DNA from: Platanthera guangdongensis
Lineage: Eukaryota; Streptophyta; Magnoliopsida; Asparagales; Orchidaceae
Direction of reading: 5' to 3'
Assembly (NCBI GenBank): GCA_039583875.1
Contig: CM077159.1
Location: 1,820,812-1,884,811 of the forward strand
DNA length: 64,000 bases
Below, piece by piece: positions 36,093 through 47,429 of this stretch (position 1 is its first letter; every line of letters starts with the position of its first letter). The notes under the pieces are model-generated. The model searched no databases, was not told the DNA's origin, and worked only from the letters and a program-made list of their open reading frames with translations. The position numbers were made by a program, and so were the translations under genes.

Positions 36093-37050
36093 AGCATACA
36101 CGTTGAGTGAGTAAGCATCAATCAATGCCAAAACACTTCGATAGATTTTATATCATTAGGCATTGAGTGAGCAACCTTCCCTCAATGCCAAAACACTTAG
36201 ACATACTTTTTATCATTAGGCGTTGAGTGAGCAACCTTCACTCAATGCCAAAACACTTAGACAAAATTTTGTCACTAGGCTTTGAGTGAGAAACCTTCAC
36301 TCAATGCCAAAACACTTAGAATAATTTCTCTGCCATTAGGCATTGAGTGAGCAACCTTCACTCAATGCCAAAACACTTGGACAATCTTTCTATCATTAGG
36401 CGTTGAGAGCATTGTGTGTGTCTTCATCACTCAATGCCTTTTGCCCGAGCCAAACTTTCTAGTACTTGGCATTGAGTGAGCCTTCATCAGTCAACTCCAT
36501 ATTACTTAGATATATTATCACTTGATGTTGAGTGAGTAAGCTTCACTCAATGCAAAATTACTTAACAGATATTCTTATATTATCTGGTGTTGAGTGAGTA
36601 AGTTACACCCAAAGCCTTTGGACTTAGCCGATTTTCTGTGTCTGAAAACACTGGCTCTGACCGGATGAGAATTAGTCAATGCTTATTATCACATTGCATT
36701 GAGTGAGTGAGCTTCACTCAACGCCTGTAGACTTAGTCAAATATTTACATAGAATTTTTGTGGCTTTGACTGATTGAGCAATAGTCAATGATTTTGATGT
36801 TATGGCGTTGAGTGAGTGGACTTCATTCAATATCTGTGGACTCAGCCACATTATTGTTGTTCCTTCTTAGGCATTGCCTATCTCACAGCCTTTTGTTGTA
36901 TGACATTGAGCAGGTAGACTACACTCAACGCCTGTGGCCTTAGCCACATTTTCAGCTTGCCAATTGTTAAGTTTATACTAACCTAACTATATTCAATGAT
37001 TTTACTTACCTGGCATTGAGTGAATAGACTTCACTCAACGCCTGTGGACT
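36093..37050. repeat. Hairpin tandem array in G LTR
   Basis: The first five units are about 60-62 bp each. Each contains GCATTGAGTGA and its inverse TCACTCAATGC around a 7-nt loop, followed by CAAAACACTTAGA and ATCATTAGGC. Degenerate copies with the same inverted core continue to about 37050, at least ten in all. Confidence 0.9.
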
Positions 37051-37109
37051 TGGCTGCTTTTCAGATCTTCACTATGATGAGACAGTTGAGTTTTCTTGAC
37101 ACTACAGTC

Positions 37110-37260
37110 TGCTAGGTGTCGACATCCTTAAGTCTGCACTTATTTCTTCTTTATGTCGAGACAGTTATATTGTCTCGACACTACTGTCCTGAGCTATCTC
37201 GACACTTTTCCTACAAAGGTGTTGACATAATTGTGAGATGTGTCGACACTTTTGTACTTA
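37110..37260. repeat. TGTCGACA / TCTCGACA motif cluster
   Basis: Five or more copies of (T)GTCGACA or TCTCGACACT within 150 bp, next to the hairpin array in the G LTR. Confidence 0.7.
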
Positions 37261-37462
37261 GTCATTTCTTCAAGTTTTCACCGTGCACATCTTTACTTTG
37301 TTACCACACTTGTCACATCAGTTAGAATACCTATCTAATCAATGTTTCAAGGACTAACCTTCATGCATGAACTTAAGCATACATCAAATACAACTAGTGT
37401 GTATGTCATTGACTTGTTTGACTTCTTACAAATCTGGGCCATGTGGATCAATGGACACAACA

Positions 37463-38112
37463 ATCTCCCCCTATTTGAAAGAAGTCAAAACCCGTACTAA
37501 AATTATTCACATTTCTTTGTCGATGACACATACAACATATGCAATAATAAAATGTATTATTATAACAGACCAGATCTTGTAAGGCTACCACATTTCTTAG
37601 TCCTGCCTGTTTGGTGAGCATCACCTGCTCCCCATGTTTTGCTGCAAGTTGTGTGATACCATTTGAATGCTGTATGAGAGCATCTTTTCTCCCCCTAAAT
37701 TTGATACCACTTGATCAGAGTAGCATTTCTTTCTCCACTGAATTTGACACCAATTGATCATGCTCTGATTCCACACTTGATCAATCATTAAAGCCCTTTG
37801 ATACCACTTGAATTCCTTCTTTCTCTCCCCCTTTTTGACTTCTAAAGAATAGTCAGGGAAAAGATGGCTTGTTTTGATGTGCTTCTCCCCTTATCTGATT
37901 GCAGTCGATACCATTGGTACAAACGCTAACTGCCTCTTTATATGAGGTTAATTTTGCTCCTACAATTGCTGGACTTGCTCCCCCTCAATAGGAGCCACTT
38001 TTTCCATCAATTTACTGATGGTCACTTTGGTCTTCTTACCACTTAAGGTCTTCATATCCTGTAAAAAAAATACATCATGCACCAAAACTTAATCTATAGG
38101 GAGTGACTGGAG
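37463..38112 (-). other. PPT and 3' non-coding region of G
   Basis: The PPT AATAGGGGGAGA (minus strand) lies at 37464-37475, directly before the LTR. Further purine tracts on the minus strand lie near 37690, 37826, 37888 and 37980. No gene is seen. Confidence 0.75.
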
Positions 38113-38553
38113 CTAGACTATGTTCAACATACCCAACTCAAACTTGAAGATGTTGAGTTTTGCTTCATGTAGTGGCTTAGTAAAGATGTCAGTCACTTGG
38201 TTTTTTGTGGGGACAAACTCAAGAATGATATGTTCCTTTTCGACTTTCTCCCAGATAAAATGATATCTAATTTCTTTATGCTTAGTCCTACTGTGTGAGA
38301 TTGGAATCCTAGCAATAGAAATAGCACTATTAGAATCACAATCAAGAGGGGTTCTACTTACCTTGAGGTCATAATCCTGGAGCTGATGTTGAATCCATAG
38401 CAACTAAGCATAACAGCTTCCTGCTGAAATATACTTTGACTCTGCATTTGATATTACAACACTTGTCTGCTTCTTGCTGCTCCAAGACACTAATCTTCCT
38501 CCTAAGAACTGACAGGTTCCTGTAGTGCTTTTCCTATCCTCTTTGTACCCTGC
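38113..38553 (-). pseudogene. pol: Copia RNase H C-terminal fragment
   Basis: Shows the end of a copia RT-RNase H: GYKEDRKSTTGTCQFLGG, VSWSSKKQTSVV, then after an in-frame TAG (38406-38404) LLWIQHQL, SRTKHKEIRYHFI and DIFTKPL, ending with a stop at 38113. The TAG sits where a Gln (CAG) is usual. The family resemblance is to SIRE/Maximus. Everything upstream (gag, protease, integrase, RT) is missing at the 38553 junction. Confidence 0.9.
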
Positions 38554-41250
38554 ACCCCACTTTAATCACCTAGAAATCATTTAGGTCTATACACCTTATG
38601 GAATAATTAAGGGGTCCTATGACTTTGGATATTCATGAGATTTTGTTAGGGGTAATTTTATAGTAATACTAACCTCTAAAATTTATTATAGGATGTTTAG
38701 ACAACAGTAGCTCATACTTGTAGATATAACCTTAACCTTGCCCTTTTTGATGATATTGAAGTAACCATGGTTAATTATCTTAGAATGATATTAAACTCTG
38801 TCAAAATTAATTAAATATCATTTAGGTGAATTTGTTAATTATTTGGATTATCTGTGCATTTCCTCTTAGTAATTCATGTGTAAAATGAGCTAGTGCACCT
38901 TATTTTGATAAATAGATAATAAATACTATATCTTGTTGAAGAATTTTGTTACTTGGCCAGAGAGATTTTTAGGGCATAATAAAGCTTAGAAATTTATTAC
39001 TTGTTATTTGGATGAGTTTGCAAAAATGTTTCTTCACAAGTACACTATCACAGATTTATTTGAGTTATTTTTCTATATAGCTTACTGACCTTGGAAATGC
39101 ATGAAACTTAGTCAATAATATTTTGTGATCATAATGAGGCTCTGTTAATTTTTATATAAATTTTGGACTACGAATTGTGGTACTCCCTTCATTACCTCTA
39201 ATTATTTGAATTACTTTTAATTAATTATTTGGTGGATATTACATTTATGAAAATATGTAAAATTTGGTATTCAGTAATATTTTGCTATCCCATGGTGTTC
39301 ATAATTTTTGGCAGGCCATACTTAAGGAAATCTAGTACTTCATGTTCACAATTACCCATGACCTAAATTTTTAGAAAATTTAATAAATGCAAATTAATTA
39401 GGAAAATTACAAGTTTCTGGATTTAGGCTAAATATATCATGATAGAACCACAATAATTATGTTACGGCTTTTGGATTAAAATTTTGAGTACCTCATGTCA
39501 TGTACATCATATAGTTTAGGTTATTCTACATATAGTAAAACTGCGGAAATTGTGATAATATTTTTAATGGACATAGGGAGATGGGGTTAATAGTTTACTA
39601 ATTTTTGTGAATGAAAATGAGTTCATCATTAGGAGTCATGATGTGGAAGTGTCGCGTTGACTAGTGTTAAATGGTACTCGTGATCAACGAAACATCGTCC
39701 TTCCTATGTTGGGGAAGTGAGAGTCAAAGAGCACTAGGGTTAGATTAAGTATAACTTTAAACGAGGTTGGCTATGGGTAGATACTAATAATAATAAGTAT
39801 CTTGCGAAAGGGAACTTTGGGCTTCATCCCATCGTATTTCCAGTGCCCTCGAGAGCCCTTCACACGGAATGGCTTGGGCAGTCCAAGGTTATCGTAAGAT
39901 GTAAGACTAAATGGAATACAAGTGTAATTAGAAATACTCTAGAATTACGCTTACACTCACACTCCCCGGTGTGGTGGGAGTTAGGTTGGATCTCACGAGC
40001 GGTAGTCTCGGTGGCTTTGGTGATGGGCAGATTAGCCCGGCGAGCCGATGGATCAGATGGTTTTGTGATGGATGGGATAGTCCGAGGAGCTTTGTCTAGA
40101 TGGCAAAATACATTAATGTTGCATGTGCATTAAATATAAGGTGGTGGGTCTTCGGTATTGGAGATTCGTCGCACCGATAACAATACGTTGACTCCGCAAG
40201 TGTGGTTTAGCACTTAGCCTAATAAAGTTCGGTGCGCCAGCCGGCAAGAGTACGCAGGAGCTCCGCTTAGTGCAGTAGCATTGAGGCGTACGATAAGTCT
40301 GACTGGTAGTGCCGATACTGATTTAGAGGTGGGCGAGGCCCAACCCACTGCTTCCATTTGACACTACGGAGGTATCCTGGTAGGTTGGGCTCAAGAAAGG
40401 GAGAACTAAAGATCTGTGTGCACAGAGTCGGGTGTGTGAGTTTCACATGCATGTTCATACCATAGCATACTTGCATGACATAGCATAACCATTGCATATA
40501 ACCGTTGACACCTATTGTATAAATTAGTATGAGACTCTTTATATAATAGGCATTGCAAAATAACCCCTTGATCTATAGGTTTGTTTGGGCATTCTTATAG
40601 GTCATGGTTACTTAGTTTACTTTCTTGTACTTTACTTGCTCACCTTGTTCATGTGTATTCTCATATTGCTTATCTACTATTTGCTTACTTATACTTGTTG
40701 TGGTTTTATGCTCATGATAGACTAGTTTTGCCATCACCTGCTCACTTTTGTTACTCTCCACCTTAAATACCTTCCCTTTTCTTCTCCCTGATCAGTGCCT
40801 AGGAGCCATGGGGGAGGGGTGAGTGATGATAGGACTTACTTTTTTGACTAATGGACGTTGACCAAATCATTTTAGGGGATCGTGGAGCCGAACCTGGAGA
40901 TGCAGCCCCAGAGGTTGGTGCGCTTGGAGAAGGGACAGTCTAGCACGGGTGTTCAGGCAGCAGGGACATTAAGTGTCGATCATTAGTAGTTACTATAGAT
41001 TTACTTCCGTATCTAGTCACTTGTAGTGAGGATCATGATGTATCGGGCAGGAACCATCTTATTAGTACCTTGATTTATCGTTACTGTGGACTCTCCCTTC
41101 GTGGGGATTTATTTTATAGTCATGTGATTTCTGTTGGACTAATATTTGAGTTTTATTTTACTCTTGTGCTTACTCTTCTCCTCTGCGATTGGTATGACCT
41201 GTAGGATTAGAATTTTGTAGTGATGACCTTCCCGGGAATCTTGGTGTCAC
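38554..41250. other. Unassigned LTR-like block (M)
   Basis: 2.7 kb with no supported gene. The first ~1.1 kb is AT-rich; the rest is mixed, with a G-rich stretch at 39950-40100. It begins close to TGCACCCCAC and ends GGTGTCAC, which resembles the TGTGACACCC/GGGTGTCACA termini of chromovirus LTRs in plus orientation. It could be a degraded solo LTR inserted in element G. No PBS, PPT or pol fragment is found to confirm this. Confidence 0.35.
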
Positions 41251-42078
41251 TGATGCACTCTCGACAAGTGTAACGATCGCTGTCAAGTAATAAAGGTGAG
41301 GAGTTTAATCCCTGGATATCGATCTCACGAGGAGTGCAAGTAGGGAGTGTGGTTTTGCTATTGGAAAAGTGATTGTTAGTGTTAACGTGGTAAAGGGGGT
41401 TTAGTTTTGGCTTCCTAAGCGTAAAGCTAAAAAAATCTAATGCGGGTCGTCGTCACCGCATCGCTTGGGTGGAGTACTATGGAGAGTAGTATAGACGATA
41501 GATGAAACAGCGAGGGCCGCAATCACCTCATCGTAAGGCACGCTCCTACCAAGCACTAGAAAGGCTCGATCACAACAACACTGAAGCTTAACAACACAAG
41601 CAATGATTAAGAAATAATAACATATTGACATGCTGAAACCTTAAGAAAAATAATATTCTCGAGCAACAATCCCACTATCAGAAGTTCAGAATGAAGTAAC
41701 CACAAGAAGAGGAGGAGAAAGACAACTGAGCGCACGAAGGTTTTCTGAGATTCACGGCCGGAGTCAAGGGTTGTCGGGCCTTGTATGAGCTCGGTCTATG
41801 GATGACATCTGGGAACCAAGAAGGGCTGTCAATTCCTTCAAATATCCCGTCTTCATCGTGAATGATCGCTGGGTTAGTTCTGACCGAAGAACCCGCAAGT
41901 GCAACAATAATGAGCTTGTATGGTAGCTTGGAGGTCGGAGAAGATGAAGGTGGCCGGAGACGCAACTACTGCAAGCTTTTTGAGGAGAAACAGTGGCCGG
42001 ATCAACTCTCCAAGGAGGAGAGATAAAATGGCGGCAGGAGGCGAGTTTTCCAGCTCACACGATTACCCAAGGTGTTTT
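41251..42078 (-). repeat. Athila LTR, PBS-side part
   Basis: The plus strand starts TGATGCACTCTCG and is about 90 percent alike by eye to 47430-48255. It breaks off where the inverted protease copy begins. No PBS lies on its left, so this end is the outer flank of the element. Confidence 0.8.
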
Positions 42079-42822
42079 CCAAAGAGACACAGAAAATAAT
42101 ACCCATGACAAGGGAAGAGTGTTGGGGAGGCAGAGGAGTGCAGTATTAATGAAGTGGCTGTCGAGTGTGAGATTAATGAAATTGAGACGGTAGCCCTTTG
42201 CGATTTAGGTTCGTCGTGCAACATTCTTGCCCTACAAGATTTTGAGAAGCTTAATTTAAATGTTGAAACTAATATCCAGAAATCGCTTATGCTAGCTGAT
42301 GGGTAGGTGGTTAAAACTGATGGGGTGATTAAAGAGGTGGAGGTGAAACTTAACGGAGTTGTGGTTGTCACCGACTTCCAGGTGTTAGGACCCATATGAA
42401 ATAATTCAAAGACTATTCTTCTGGTTCCATTCCTGAAAGCCTATGAAGCGACGTTGTGATTTAACGAGTGCAGCATCACCTTGGCTTCCAAGGTCAATTT
42501 GTCGCTATCGCTGTCACTTCCCACTCTAATCCCGAGTGAATCTAAAGAACTACTGGAATTAAATGTTTTTTATCTGATGTTATATTTAGAGTTAATGAGA
42601 CATATGTTGTGATGAATAAGCAAGACCAGGCTGTGCAAGTAAAAGACGTGCCCATGATTACTAACAGAGAAGCGAAGGAGGAATTGTTTGACGTGAAACA
42701 AGTTGCCGAAGAAAAGGAATGGGGGCTGTGCACAACTATTGGGAGCGTGCAGGAAACAGATTTAAAAACATTGATTAAGCTTAATGAATGTTGTTAAACT
42801 GTTAAATAGATGACTTGGGCTG
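42079..42822 (+). pseudogene. Athila protease-region copy, plus (inverted repeat arm 1)
   Basis: Encodes the pattern VALCDLGSSCNILALQDFEKL, a gypsy aspartic protease site with D-L-G-S, followed by stops (for example TAG within 'gatgggtaggtgg' and TGA within 'acgttgtgattt'). It is about 97 percent identical by eye to 45183-45926 in inverse orientation, with the same length of 744 bp. Both arms carry the same two stops, so they were already dead when duplicated. Confidence 0.85.
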
Positions 42823-44571
42823 ATCTTTCACCCATTGTGGGTGAGGAAAGGATGCCCCCCGATGAGAAAGATATGTCTGTTGCTGATTTAGTTGGGGTAG
42901 ATATACCACCCTGGTGTTCCCCATCTGTTAATTTGAAAAGAAAAGAACTTCTTATATGCAAGGCTTCAGATTTTGCCTGCCGACGCGAGAAGGACGAGGC
43001 TAGGGGTACGGGAGACTCATCTTCCCTGGTCCCTAAAGCCTTTACCTCGTACTCATCTCGCGTGACTGGGGGGATCTATCACAAGTCAGCGTTCAGCTGA
43101 AGTGTGTAGGATCTTCGGGGTCCCCTTTCTTTCCATTTGTTGTTTTATTTATCTTCATGTTGTGTGTAACATTGGACTTTTTTATGCATTCTGAACTCTT
43201 GCTTTTGAACATTATCTATATAACTGTTAATACAGGTATTTGGTCCACCTTAAGGACGGTAAAGAAAAAGGGCTTATGGGAGACGACCCAATGCTGCTGC
43301 TTGTTTTAAATTTGTGCAATTTGGTTGTTGTGCTTAATTGTGTATAGCTTTTTGTGGTTTGAGATATTCTATTTTGCAGGTGGATTTGTTTAGGCCATCG
43401 ATTTATTGCTGAAGTTTAATGCCAATCTTCTGGTAGGCTTATTAGCTGAGCATGAGGTAACCTCTTCCCTCAAATTTCATTTCCTTAATTTTATTGCAAA
43501 TCATGGATATATTGTTTAGTATAAGTCTGGTGGGGGAAAATTTTGCGATTTACCTTTGCACATGCACTTGCATACCACAAAAAGATAAGAACTTGCCCCA
43601 AGCTACTCTCGTAGCTTTGGTGAATGGTTAGTCAAGCGTAAGCGTGACGTAGGCCATCATTTTGGCCCGGTTGAGCCTTGTACCCATTCTTAACGTAATC
43701 CTTGTTAGACTATTTTGAGCCTACCCCTACTGTTGATTCAGCCCCACTCCGTGATCAGCAAACCCTAAAAGCTTATTCTAGTAGCGCGCCCCTAGCTCGA
43801 GTTATTAGTATATCACTTCTTGCATTTGGTGATGTTGCTGAGGTGCTATTTTGTGTTTGTGAGGTGCAGATTTCATGATTATGTGGTTGTGTGATATAAA
43901 AATTTTTGAAAAAGAAAAGAAAAGAAAAGTAGAGAAAGAAAGTAGTTTGAAATGAAAGAAGAAAAAGTTTAAATCAAAATTCCATTTGAGATTTTATGCT
44001 GGTAGGTGGTGCACGCACCCGTATGTCAAGTCCAAGTCTGGTGGTGTGGAGCACTTATATGTATTGCTTGGCGAGAGGATTTTTTGTTGCATGAGCTCAT
44101 TTGGGTTGTGCATAGCCATGGTTTAACTTTTGCATCCTTACATACGTATACGCCTAAGCCCTATTATCTTCCTAAAGTCCTGCGAATTTGCGCTTGAGTC
44201 AAACTAGCTCTGTGGAGAGAGTCTGAACAGGCAAGCATATGGTCCTCGACATTGGTGGATTCCTTTGGAGGTGATCCTGAGTCCGGTCTTTAGCAATGCT
44301 CAACTTAGTGGCCTGCCTACTTTCTTCCTACGCATGACCAAACGATTCTCCAGAATTATATTTTTGAGTAGCTACAATACTTATTTACACTTATCGAAAT
44401 TTATAAACTACGTAGCATAATTTAAAAGTGTATCTATTATATTTTTGTGCCCATGCTATTTTTCGAATTCTCGCATTACCTTATTTTCAAAATTTCTAAG
44501 CCAGCTAGCTATAGTCTAGTGCACGGAGGGTTGATTTACTCGGGACGAGCAAATATTTAAGTATGGTGGTG
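42823..44571 (+). other. Athila 3' non-coding region and PPT, plus strand
   Basis: Begins with a short frame continuing from the arm (about 90 codons, to 43100, PIVGEERMPPDEKD), then non-coding sequence. It ends with ACGAGCAAATATTTAAGTAT and GGTGGTG directly before the LTR start, as is usual upstream of Athila LTRs. No RT, integrase or clear env-like protein is seen. Confidence 0.65.
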
Positions 44572-45182
44572 TGATGAGTCCGATATTTATAGGGTTTATC
44601 GGACTCATCTGGGCTGGTTTTCTCATTCGTGCACTGCATTTCAAACGGATATCGGTTATATTTTCATCGTTCGGTCATGGAACATTTTGTGTACTGTTTA
44701 AGCCCGAGGGTGTGCAATTGCGCATTCTGTTTTGGGGGTATGCACATGGTGCTCCCCATTGCTCCTTGCTATTTTCTTATCTTTATTTTTCTTGCTGGGA
44801 GCTTGTGCTCCAGTTTTGGTTTTGTTTTGTAGGTGGTGCATTTTCCCGAAGGCAGGAAATCTGTCTTAAGGAAAACGCATGGTCGTGCGTTTATTTTGCG
44901 CACGATTTGTGCTGGATCGTGCGTTTTAGTCAGCTGGAAGAACGTCGAGCCTAGCTCGATGAATTTAATTAAGCTGAGTTCGACAATCTTCACGCACGGT
45001 TGATGCACAATTTTTTTGAAACCGTGCGCGAAGGAAACACATGGTTTTATTGCAGCTTTTTAGTTTGTTCAATTCTGTGGTTAATCGTGTGAGTTTTTCA
45101 CGCACATGCGACTGCTCCCGTACGCGAGTAAAACACACAGTGTTCTTATTTGTCCATGATGGAAAAGTTTGGGCGAGTTTTC
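44572..45182 (+). repeat. Athila LTR, 5' part, plus orientation
   Basis: Starts TGATGAGTCCGATATTTA and aligns with the minus-strand LTR ending at 49000 and with the LTR of H. It stops at the arm boundary 45182/45183. Together with 41251-42078 it would add up to about one LTR length. Confidence 0.8.
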
Positions 45183-45926
45183 CAGCCCAAGTCATCTATT
45201 TAACAGTTTTACAACATTCATTAAGCTTAATCAATGTTTTTAAATTTGTTTCCTGCACGCTCCCAATAGTTGTGCACAGCCGCCATTCCTTTTCTTCGGC
45301 AACTTGTTTCACGTCAAACAATTCCTCCTCCGCTTCTCTGTTAGTAATCATGGGCACGTCTTTTACTTGCATAGCCTGGTCTTGCTTATTCATCACAATA
45401 TATGTCTCATTAACTCTAAATATAACATCAGATAAAAAACATTTAATTCCAGTAGTTTTTTAGATTCACACGGGATTAGAGTGGGAAGTGACGACGATAG
45501 CGACAAATTGACCTTGGAAGCCAAGGTGATGCTGCACGCGTTAAATCACAGCGTCGCTTCATAGGCTTTCAGGAATGGAACCAGAAGAATAGGCTTTGAA
45601 TTATTTCCTATGGGTCCTAACACCTGGAAGTCGGTGACAACCACAACTCCGTTAAGTTTCACCTCCACCTCTTTAATCACCCCATCAGTTTTAACCACCT
45701 ACCCATCAGCTAGCACAAGCGATTTCTGGATATTAGTTTGAACATTTAAATTAAGCTTCTCAAAATCTTGTAGGGCAAGAATGTTGCACGACGAACCTAA
45801 ATCGCAAAGGGCTACCGTCTTAATTTCATTAATCTCACACTCGACAGCCACTTCATTAATACTGCACTCCTCTGCCTCCCCAACACTCTTGCCTTGTCAT
45901 GGGTATTACTTTCTGTGTCTCTTTGG
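45183..45926 (-). pseudogene. Athila protease-region copy, minus (inverted repeat arm 2)
   Basis: Inverse of 42079-42822 and contiguous with gag on its upstream side, so this is the original location. The protease site reads CDLGSSCN. It contains several stops. Confidence 0.85.
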
Positions 45927-47330
45927 AGTGCGCCGTGAGTATGCTCGCAGAACACATGGGCAAGTTGCCCCAGCTGTGTCCCTAAGTTCCTCATAGAAGC
46001 AGTTTGAGTGGCCATGTTAGATTAGGTAATCTCAACAAACTTTTCCATCAGTTCATCTAGAGCACTCCTATGTACCCCTTTCCCTCTCTAATTCTAACCC
46101 GGCTGCGGCGTTCGTGGTTGGATATTGGAGGCTTGAGCATCAAATTGATGCTGGCCTCCCTGCCATCTTTGACCTGGGGCATTTTGATTCCACGAGAAAT
46201 TCAGATAATTTCTCGCGTTCGGGTTATACACGTTATTATAGGGCGCATCGTGGTTTTGATTGTTTATAAAATTAACACTTTCATCAAAGGTTATACCTGT
46301 CGGTTCAGCAAATGACTCTCCAGCTGGGCATTCAAAAGCATGGTGGCCGGGATTTCCACATGCCTGGCATGATATGCCCCCAACCGGAGCCGGAGGAATA
46401 GTCGATCTGGTCAGCATCCATCTTTCGTCCATAATAGGGTGGCTTGCTTCGGCTTGCTACATCACCGCATTCACATCAAACAAATTTTTCGCCCCCCCCC
46501 CCTAGGGGCATTTCTTTCCGCAGTCCAGTATGTGTTATAGGAGGCCGTGTCTCGAAGAAGCGTAAAGCCTCTTCAGGAGAAAGGTTCATAATTGTGTTGA
46601 AGGCTGCTGCGTCGATCATAGCCCGGTAGTTCGTCTCGACACCAAAATAGAATATTTCTACAAGATTCCACGGCTTGCAGCGGTGTTGGAGACAATGGCG
46701 CTGTAGGTCAACAAAATGCTCCCATGCCTCAGAAAACGTCTCTTTGTCCCTCTGCCGGAACGTAGCAATTTCCCTTCGGGCATTCACTATTTTGTCCACT
46801 GGGTGGAACTTGGCCAAAAACTTAGAGGACAGAGCCTCCCATGTGGTAGCGGTCCCAGGGGCAATTCTGTGAAGCCAGGTCTTAGCCCTGTCCCTCAGCG
46901 AAAATGGGAATAGCTTCAGGTTAACTACTTCATCAGAAATTCCAACATATCAGAATGTGCCGCAAATCTCTGAGAACTCCGCCAGATGGAGCTGCGGGTC
47001 CTCACTCGGCAAACCAGAATACTGCGTATTATTTTTGATCATATTCAGAATTGCGGGCTTGATCTCAAAATGGTTGTTAGCAATGGCTGGTCCGAAGCCT
47101 GGATAAACACTTCCCGCAGTCGGGGTAGTGAAATCACACATCGTCCTAACGCAAGGTTGGACCACCTCCTCAGCCTCAACAACTCTATCACCTTGGCCAT
47201 TTCCTACTTGGCCTAAGTCCTCCATTATAACTTCAGCAGCAGCAGCCCGCACACGAACTCTCCTGGCTCGTGCCGTTTAAAGATCAGCTCCTAAATTTTC
47301 ACCCTGATTACCAGGGTTAGGATTTGTCAT
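45927..47330 (-). pseudogene. gag: Athila gag, several stops
   Basis: Opens at ATG 47330 (MTNPNPGNQGENLG). Recognisable Athila gag blocks include FEIKPAILNMIKNNTQYSGL, PSEDPQLHLAEFSEICGTF, LFPFSLRDRAKTWL and FLAKFHPVDKI. A zinc knuckle, CQACGNPGHHAFEC, lies near 46365-46325. In-frame stops occur after GADL, after EICGTF, before QAEASHP and after TPQPG. Capsid-forming gag of a nonautonomous or dead Athila element; it leads directly into the protease arm. Confidence 0.88.
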
Positions 47331-47405
47331 ACAACAAGCAAAATCTATCAAAGCGTCAAACACTTGCAAATTTTTCCAAAAGAAAAATGCACACAGCGGT
47401 TGCAC

Positions 47406-47423
47406 TCCCCGACAACGGAGCCA
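47406..47423 (-). other. PBS, tRNA-Asp type, one mismatch
   Basis: The minus strand reads TGGCTCCGTTGTCGGGGA. The intact version is at 50441-50458 in H. It lies six bases from the LTR end. Confidence 0.88.
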
Positions 47424-47429
47424 AAGACT

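Larger units (their letters stand above)
35065..37462 (-). repeat. 3' LTR of copia element G (2398 bp)
   Basis: On the minus strand it starts TGTTGTGTCC and ends AAGTCTTTCA. It contains the 'gagggggtgaatagg' block typical of the LTRs in A, a set of about 60-bp repeats built on (G)CCTACCACTCAGAT at about 35340-35510, and the hairpin array at 36093-37050. Confidence 0.87.
35065..38553 (-). mobile_element. SIRE-type copia 3' end (G)
   Basis: On the minus strand: RNase H C-terminus, a 3' non-coding region with several purine tracts, PPT, and the 3' LTR. The 5' part is missing beyond 38553, where unrelated block M starts. Confidence 0.85.

Noticed and set aside
44571..45463. ORFs of 127 and 140 codons in the Athila LTR and inverted arm
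   Set aside because: They lie antisense to the protease remnant or inside LTR U3; no recognisable domain.
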